64,000 nt of DNA from an uncultured Piscinibacter sp. (GTDB lineage Bacteria; Pseudomonadota; Gammaproteobacteria; Burkholderiales; Burkholderiaceae_C): assembly GCF_937952055.1 (NCBI RefSeq), contig NZ_CALFYO010000013.1:1-64000 (forward strand). Reading direction: 5' to 3'. A model generated the notes under the pieces. The model did not search any database and had not been told where the DNA came from. It saw only the letters and a program-made list of their open reading frames with translations. A program made the translations under genes and the position numbers. Below are positions 59,180-64,000 of the stretch, in pieces. Within the stretch, counting starts at the first letter, position 1. Each line of letters starts with the position of its first letter.

Positions 59180-60462
59180 CCCCCGCCGCGCTGGTGCGAC
59201 AGGGCGCCTGGGTACTGGCGCGGCAACTGGCGCGCCGGGAGCTGCGCGCGGAAGACCTGCTGCGGGCCTGCCTGGAGCGCATCGACGAACGCGACGGCAC
59301 CGTGCAGGCCTTCGTCGCCATCGACGCCGACGCGGCGCTGGCGCAGGCGCGCGCCCTCGATGCCGGGCCGGTGCTCGGCCCGCTGCACGGCATTCCGCTC
59401 GGCGTGAAGGACCTGTTCGACACGGCCGGTCTGCCCACGGCCTACGGGTCGCCGATCTACACCGGCCAGCGGCCCGCCGCCGACGCTGCCGTGGTGGCGC
59501 TGTGCCGCGAAGCCGGCGCGCTGGTGCTGGGCAAGACGGTCACCACCGAGTTCGCGACCTTCCACCCCGGGCCGACACGCAACCCCTGCAACCCGACGCA
59601 CACGCCCGGCGGCTCGTCCAGCGGCTCGGCCGCCGCCGTGGCCGACGGCATGGTGCCGCTTGCCCTGGGCACGCAGACGGCTGGCTCGATCGTCCGGCCG
59701 GCGGCCTACTGCGGCGTGGTCGGCTACAAGCCCAGCTTCGGCCGCGTGCCGCGCGCCGGCGTGAAGAGCCTGTCGGAGTCGCTCGACACCGTGGGCGGTT
59801 TCGGGCACGGCGTGCGCGATGCGGCGCTGCTCGGCGCGGTGCTGACGGGCGACCGACGCCTGCTGCCCGGCGCGACGCCGGACGCGCCGCGCATCGGACT
59901 GTGCCGAACCCCCGAGTGGCCGCTGGCCGACGCCGACACGCGGGGCGCCTGGGAGCAGGCCGCGGCCGCGCTCGCGCCACGCGCCGCCGCCTGCGTCGAC
60001 GCGGTCCTGCCGGCCGGCTTCGACACCCTGGTGACGCTGCAGAAGGCGACCATGGCCCACGAGGCGGCACGCGCGCTGGCCCACGAGCGGCTGCGGCATC
60101 GCGGGCAGCTGAGCGAGGCACTGTGCGCCCTGCTCGACCAGGGTCTGGCGATCGACGGCGAGACCCAGGCCCGCCATCAAGCGGCCGCCGACCGCCTGCG
60201 CCGGGACGTCGACGCGCTGTTCGGGCAGCACGACGTGCTGCTCGCGCCGAGCGCCACCGGCACCGCACCGGCCGGGCTGCAGGCCACTGGCGACCCGGTG
60301 TTCTGCCGCGCCTGGACGCTGCTCGGCCTGCCCTGCGTGCACCTGCCGTTCACGCACGGTGCGAACGGCTTGCCGCTCGGACTGCAGCTCGTCGGCCGCC
60401 ACGGCGACGACCACCGCCTGCTCGCGTGGGCCGACTGGGCCCTGGCGTGCCTGACGCGCTGA
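59176..60462 (+). CDS. Amidase (AS family)
   Basis: This is a 428-residue amidase-signature enzyme that hydrolyses linear amides. The Ser-cisSer-Lys triad is K78 (GVKDLFDTAG), a serine in GGSSSGS (near 147) and S171 (GTQTAGSIVRPA). I place the start at TTG 59176, which overlaps the M20 stop (TTGA), the same four-base coupling seen throughout this operon; a GTG at 59161 is an alternative. It is the last gene of the plus-strand operon, convergent with the carbamoylase paralogue 13 bases on. Confidence 0.85.
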   Translation: MTPAALVRQGAWVLARQLARRELRAEDLLRACLERIDERDGTVQAFVAIDADAALAQARALDAGPVLGPLHGIPLGVKDLFDTAGLPTAYGSPIYTGQRPAADAAVVALCREAGALVLGKTVTTEFATFHPGPTRNPCNPTHTPGGSSSGSAAAVADGMVPLALGTQTAGSIVRPAAYCGVVGYKPSFGRVPRAGVKSLSESLDTVGGFGHGVRDAALLGAVLTGDRRLLPGATPDAPRIGLCRTPEWPLADADTRGAWEQAAAALAPRAAACVDAVLPAGFDTLVTLQKATMAHEAARALAHERLRHRGQLSEALCALLDQGLAIDGETQARHQAAADRLRRDVDALFGQHDVLLAPSATGTAPAGLQATGDPVFCRAWTLLGLPCVHLPFTHGANGLPLGLQLVGRHGDDHRLLAWADWALACLTR

Positions 60463-60475
60463 CGCGCCGCCGGCC

Positions 60476-61732
60476 TCAGCGCGCCACGCCCGCGAGCTCG
60501 AGCAGGGTGTGCAGCAGCACGTCCGCGCCGGCGGTGACATGCTCCGGCGCCGCAGCCTCGATCTCGTTGTGGCTGATGCCGCCCTTGCAGGGAATGAAGA
60601 TCATGCCGGTCGGTGCCAGCCGCGCCATGTAGACCGCATCGTGCCCCGCGCCGGACACCACCGGCATCTGGCTGTGGCCGAGTCTCGCGGCCGCCGCCGC
60701 AATGGCGTTCACGCAGCTGGCGTCGAAGGGCTGGGCCGGGTAGGCCGACACCTGGTCGATGGTGATGCCCAGCCCGCTGCGCTCGCTCAGCCGCGCGGCC
60801 GCGCCGCGGATGTCGGCGTCCATCGCGTCGCACAGCGCGTCACTGGCATTGCGCAGGTCGATCGAGAACTTCACGCGGCCCGGGATGACGTTGCGGCTGT
60901 TCGGGTGCACCTCCACCATGCCCACCGTGCCGCGGCCGTGCGGCGGGTGCCGGCGCGCGCAGGCCACCACCTCCTGCATCAGCGCCGTCGCGACCTGCAG
61001 CGCGTCCCGGCGCAACGCCATCGGCGTCGGGCCGGCATGGGCCTCCATGCCCAGCACGGTGCAGTCGTACCAGCGGATGCCCAGCACGCCGGTGACCACG
61101 CCGATCGTCTTCGCGTGGTCTTCCAGCACCGGCCCCTGCTCGATGTGCGTCTCCAGGTAGGCGCCGACCGGGTGCGCCCCGGGCTCCTCGCTGCCGACGT
61201 AGCCGATGCGCTCGAGCTCGTCCTTCACGGTGCGCCCCTGCGCATCGGTGGCCGCATAGGCATGCTCCAGCGTGAACGCCTTCGCGAACACGCCCGATCC
61301 CATCATCACCGGCACGAAGCGCGAACCCTCCTCGTTGGTCCAGAAGGCGACCTCGATCGGCGCCTCGGTCTCGATGCCCTGGTCGTTCAGCGTGCGCACC
61401 ACCTCGAGACCCGCGAGCACGCCGTAGTTGCCGTCGAACTTGCCGCCCGTGGGCTGGGTGTCGATGTGGCTGCCCGTCATCACCGGAGCGAGGCTGGCGT
61501 TGCGTCCCCGACGGCGCATGAACACGTTGCCGATCCGGTCGATCGTCACCGTCATGCCGGCGTCGCGCGCCCAGCGCGAGACGAGATCGCGGCCCTGCCT
61601 GTCGAGATCGGTCAGGGCCAGGCGGCACACGCCTCCCTTCGGGGTGGCGCCGATGTCGGCCAATTCCATCAGGGAAGCCCAAAGACGATCTCCGTTCACA
61701 CACAGATCAGCCATGCCAGAGTCGGTGCTCAT
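60476..61732 (-). CDS. Second zinc-dependent N-carbamoyl/ureido amidohydrolase
   Basis: This is a 418-residue paralogue of the enzyme at 46.8-48.1 kb, from the same HyuC/AllC/beta-ureidopropionase group. It has GSHIDTQPTGGKFDGNYG, FWTNEEGSRF, THIEQGPVLED and SGAGHDAVYMA. It should hydrolyse an N-carbamoyl amino acid or ureido acid. It is convergent to the amidase and lies 168 bases downstream of the AEC transporter gene on its own strand. Retention of two copies in one locus suggests different substrates. Confidence 0.9.
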   Translation of the reverse strand: MSTDSGMADLCVNGDRLWASLMELADIGATPKGGVCRLALTDLDRQGRDLVSRWARDAGMTVTIDRIGNVFMRRRGRNASLAPVMTGSHIDTQPTGGKFDGNYGVLAGLEVVRTLNDQGIETEAPIEVAFWTNEEGSRFVPVMMGSGVFAKAFTLEHAYAATDAQGRTVKDELERIGYVGSEEPGAHPVGAYLETHIEQGPVLEDHAKTIGVVTGVLGIRWYDCTVLGMEAHAGPTPMALRRDALQVATALMQEVVACARRHPPHGRGTVGMVEVHPNSRNVIPGRVKFSIDLRNASDALCDAMDADIRGAAARLSERSGLGITIDQVSAYPAQPFDASCVNAIAAAAARLGHSQMPVVSGAGHDAVYMARLAPTGMIFIPCKGGISHNEIEAAAPEHVTAGADVLLHTLLELAGVAR

Positions 61733-61899
61733 GATCGGTCGGACGCTCCCGCTATCAGTCTACGACCAGACAGTGACGTGAGGCGTCGATCGGACCCACC
61801 TGCATGTTCACGGACCGGGCGCCGCGTCGGTGTCGCCGTCAACGACCGTGGGCATGCGCAGCCCGTGGCCATCGAACAGTCCAGCGGCGGCCGGAGGCT

Positions 61900-62820
61900 T
61901 CAACCGAAGCCCTGGAGCATCCACCACCACGCCGGCAGCGTCAGGAACGACAGCGGCACCCCCAGGCCCACCATCAGGGTCACCAGCGAGGGGTCGAGGT
62001 CATGGTCCATCGCGACGATCGCCGCGCCGATCATCGGGCCCATCGCAGCTTCGAACACCGAGACCTGGATCACCAGCCCACGCTGCCCCAGCAGGCCCGC
62101 CAGCACCGCCAGCACCAGCGCCGGCCCGATCACGAGCTTGAAGCCCAGGCCCAGCACCAGCAGCCTCATGCGCCCGCGGATCTGGCTGAGCCGCAACTGC
62201 ATGCCCACCGACACGAGCGCCAGCGGCACGAGCGTCGTCGCAAGCCGGCGCAGCAAGGTGTCCAGCCAGTCCGGATAGCTGAACGACAACGCCGTCATCG
62301 CCAGCGCCACCAGCAGCGAGATGAATGGCGCAAAGCCCAGCAGCTTGCGTGCGAACGCCTTCGGATCGAAGCGTGCATCGCGGCTCGCGCACAGGCCGGC
62401 GAGCACGATGCCGAGCGTCGACAGCGCCATGTACGAGCCGAGCTGGTCGACGACGATGCCGATCCCGACGTGTTCGGCGCCGTACCAGGTCTCGATCATC
62501 GGGATGCCGATGAACGAGGTGTTGGCCAGGGCACCTGTGAGGATCAGCGCCCCGATGGTCGGCTTCGGCAGCGACAACAGGCGCCCTACCGCCCAGAAGA
62601 AGCCCGCGCCGACGCCGAGCAGCAGCCACGGGGTCAGCGCGGCGAGCGCGAGCTGCAGTTCCAGCGTCAGACCGCGCACCGTGACCAGGGTCAGCGCCGG
62701 CAGCGAGACGTTGATGACGAAGCCGTTCAGCGCCGACGGTGCATTGGCCGGCAGTCGGCCACTGGCCCGCAATGCGATGCCGAGCGCAAAACAGGCCAGC
62801 AGCAGGATCACGTTGTTCAT
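61900..62820 (-). CDS. AEC family transporter
   Basis: This is a 306-residue membrane protein with ten hydrophobic segments of the auxin-efflux-carrier (AEC/MdcF-type) family. Typical stretches are LRASGRLPANAPSALNGFVI, ANTSFIGIPMIETWYG and VPLALVSVGMQLRLSQI. Bacterial members move small organic acids or amino acids. The ATG at 62820 is the family start; a much longer open frame upstream is spurious. It precedes the carbamoylase on the same strand, and may import or export a product or substrate of the locus. Confidence 0.88.
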   Translation of the reverse strand: MNNVILLLACFALGIALRASGRLPANAPSALNGFVINVSLPALTLVTVRGLTLELQLALAALTPWLLLGVGAGFFWAVGRLLSLPKPTIGALILTGALANTSFIGIPMIETWYGAEHVGIGIVVDQLGSYMALSTLGIVLAGLCASRDARFDPKAFARKLLGFAPFISLLVALAMTALSFSYPDWLDTLLRRLATTLVPLALVSVGMQLRLSQIRGRMRLLVLGLGFKLVIGPALVLAVLAGLLGQRGLVIQVSVFEAAMGPMIGAAIVAMDHDLDPSLVTLMVGLGVPLSFLTLPAWWWMLQGFG

Positions 62821-62942
62821 CGCCTTCGACGAGCCTCCCCGGACCGCGCTGTCCGACGCCGCAAGGTTGAGGGGCCTGTGGCAAATCGTCAACCGTGCGT
62901 GCCGCATCTGTTCGATGGCGCGCGACGGCGCTACGCTCCGGC

Positions 62943-63446
62943 ATGACCATGCCGACCGACCTTGCCCTCGACGCCGCGGCCGACTTCTACCGACGCTGTG
63001 CCGAGGACCGCGACGACGACGGCCTCTTCCTGCCGGACTGGGGCCTGGAAGACTGGCGCGCGCTGTTCGTGCACACCACAACCCAGATCCTGGAAAGCGG
63101 CGAGGCACTGCTTCGCCGCGGCGAGAGTGACCGCGCACTGTACTTCGTGGTCGGCGGCGCGCTCGAGGTCAGCGCCGCGGCCGCGCGCGGCGGGGCACTG
63201 GGAGGCCTGTTCCGTGAGACACCCGGCTCGGTGATCGGCGAAATCTCGTTCTTCGACGGCCGCGGCCGCTCGGCCACCGTGTGGGCGAGCCAACGCACAC
63301 AGCTGCTGCGACTGGACTTCCACGGTTTCCTGGCGTTCGCCGACGAGCGACCGGCGCGCGCCCGGGAGTTGCTGTTCGCGCTGGGCCGCGTCATCGCGTG
63401 GCGCCTGCGGCGCGGCGAAGCGCGGCGCGATCACTGGCCGTACTGA
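62943..63446 (+). CDS. Cyclic-nucleotide-binding-domain protein
   Basis: This is a 167-residue protein formed almost entirely of a cyclic-nucleotide-binding (CRP-type) beta-roll (about 40-155), with ALYFVVGGALEVSAA and SVIGEISFFDGRGRSATVWA. The second contains the phosphate-binding cassette with GEISFF and RSAT. There is no DNA-binding helix-turn-helix, so it is not a CRP-type regulator by itself. It may sense cAMP or cGMP, or be a structural relative. The ATG at 62943 fits the fold start. It is divergent from the AEC gene. Confidence 0.82.
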   Translation: MTMPTDLALDAAADFYRRCAEDRDDDGLFLPDWGLEDWRALFVHTTTQILESGEALLRRGESDRALYFVVGGALEVSAAAARGGALGGLFRETPGSVIGEISFFDGRGRSATVWASQRTQLLRLDFHGFLAFADERPARARELLFALGRVIAWRLRRGEARRDHWPY

Positions 63447-63548
63447 AGGACCGGGCGCCTTCTTGCGCCAAGCCAGGGCGGCGATCGTCTTCTCCAGCGC
63501 GTCGGCCACTTCCGAGAGCGCCTCGGACTGGACCTTCCCGGCCTGCCG

Positions 63549-64000
63549 TCAGCGCGTTCGCCGTCGCGGAGCGCTCGACATGCGACGACGCCGGGACGCC
63601 GCGATGCCGGCCGCGGACTCGGCGGCGCCGGACCTGCCGACCGAGCGCTGATCCGCCCGCGGGATCGGTCCCGCGGGCAGACTGTCGAGCAACGCCTTCG
63701 CGTCCTGCAGGTCGGGCGTGTCGAAGCCCTCGCTGAAGGTGGCGTGCAGCGGCCCGAGCAGCTGGCGCGCCTGATCGCCCTTGTCCTGCTCGCGCCAGAG
63801 CCTCGCCAGACTCGTGGCGGCACGCAGTTCCCAGGACCTCGCATGCTGGCGGCGCGCGATCTCGATCGCATGCCGGAAGCTCCGCTCGGCCTGCATCGCC
63901 GCGCCTGGTGCCCCCTGCCGCAGCGTCAACTCGCCCTTCAGCCGATGCAACTCGGCGGCATTTTCCTGGTCGCCGGTGCGGTCCGCCGCCTCGATCGCCC
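63549..64000 (-). CDS. C-terminal part of a TPR-containing signalling protein (partial)
   Basis: The gene continues past the right edge; about 150 residues are visible, ending at 63549. The sequence has helical repeats (ELHRLKGELTLRQ, AERSFRHAIEIARRQHARSW, LRAATSLARLWREQ) that match the C-terminal end of large adenylate/guanylate-cyclase or LuxR-type proteins with an AAA-type ATPase and TPR region. The tail after LLDSLPAGP is basic and poorly ordered. Which catalytic domain lies upstream cannot be seen. Confidence 0.7.
   Translation of the reverse strand, partial: AIEAADRTGDQENAAELHRLKGELTLRQGAPGAAMQAERSFRHAIEIARRQHARSWELRAATSLARLWREQDKGDQARQLLGPLHATFSEGFDTPDLQDAKALLDSLPAGPIPRADQRSVGRSGAAESAAGIAASRRRRMSSAPRRRTR

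Noticed and set aside
61804..62946. 380-codon plus-strand frame over the AEC gene
   Set aside because: It is Arg/Gln/His-rich, antisense to a ten-segment membrane protein, and has no family features.

Overview
The window looks like chromosome from a high-GC betaproteobacterium of the order Burkholderiales, most likely the Rubrivivax/Leptothrix/Piscinibacter lineage. The evidence is the strong G/C bias at third codon positions, class Ia nrdAB beside a Lys/Ala/Pro-rich histone H1-like gene, ampD-pilR-pilS, a YpjD/CcsA-like gene divergent from ffh, ftsY beside a tRNA, and a DUF1840 gene, a family I know mainly from betaproteobacteria. No 16S or species-level marker is present, so the genus is inference.

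Layout. 1-13232 is conserved core. A truncated histone-like gene comes first, then nrdB and nrdA with two NrdR-type boxes upstream of nrdA, ampD, pilR/pilS, a small PP0621-type protein, a cytochrome-assembly-like protein, ffh, a DUF2726-type protein and ftsY. At 13296-13372 lies a tRNA with anticodon CAT. Its last 18 bases are repeated exactly 2,100 bp downstream, so 13374-15473 is the remnant of an element integrated in that tRNA. Inside it, a truncated integrase and a truncated adenine methylase meet tail to tail. A second scar follows directly: another integrase without its C-terminus meets a defence-like gene that also carries an early stop codon. A ProQ/FinO-type gene closes this island.

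18986-33205 is the most unusual part. It holds a VWA protein coupled to a PARG-like macrodomain protein, with a divergent small gene and an HD phosphohydrolase across a perfect 19-bp dyad. Next comes a phage-type muramidase fused to a histone H1-like tail. After that there is an apparent operon of a caspase-alpha/beta hydrolase fusion, a 40-codon reading frame and a ComEC-like metallo-beta-lactamase hydrolase. The section ends with a secreted acidic protein and a caspase-STAND NTPase-transmembrane-repeat protein. The domain make-up matches the published description of bacterial regulated conflict or programmed-death systems (caspase, STAND, VWA, macrodomain and MBL parts). Its role here is inferred.

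34286-45816 is a mixed stretch of mostly unrelated genes: a secreted amidohydrolase, a stress module (DUF1328, CsbD, BON lipoprotein), DUF2254, NhaA, a cyclopropane-fatty-acid-synthase-like enzyme, DUF1840 and a class II aldolase. It contains long stretches without genes.

45874-61732 is a coherent catabolic locus of two divergent, heavily overlapping operons. The minus operon encodes a peptide-type ABC importer, diaminopropionate ammonia-lyase, a zinc carbamoylase/amidohydrolase and an N-carbamoyl-D-amino acid hydrolase. The plus operon encodes D-aminoacylase, an MlrC-type M81 peptidase, an M20 deacylase and an amidase. A second carbamoylase paralogue lies convergent at the far end. Together they suggest uptake of N-acyl, N-carbamoyl or D-amino-acid compounds, followed by stripping to free amino acids and, for 2,3-diaminopropionate, conversion to pyruvate and ammonia. 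The window ends with an AEC transporter, a cyclic-nucleotide-binding protein and the C-terminus of a TPR-type signalling protein.
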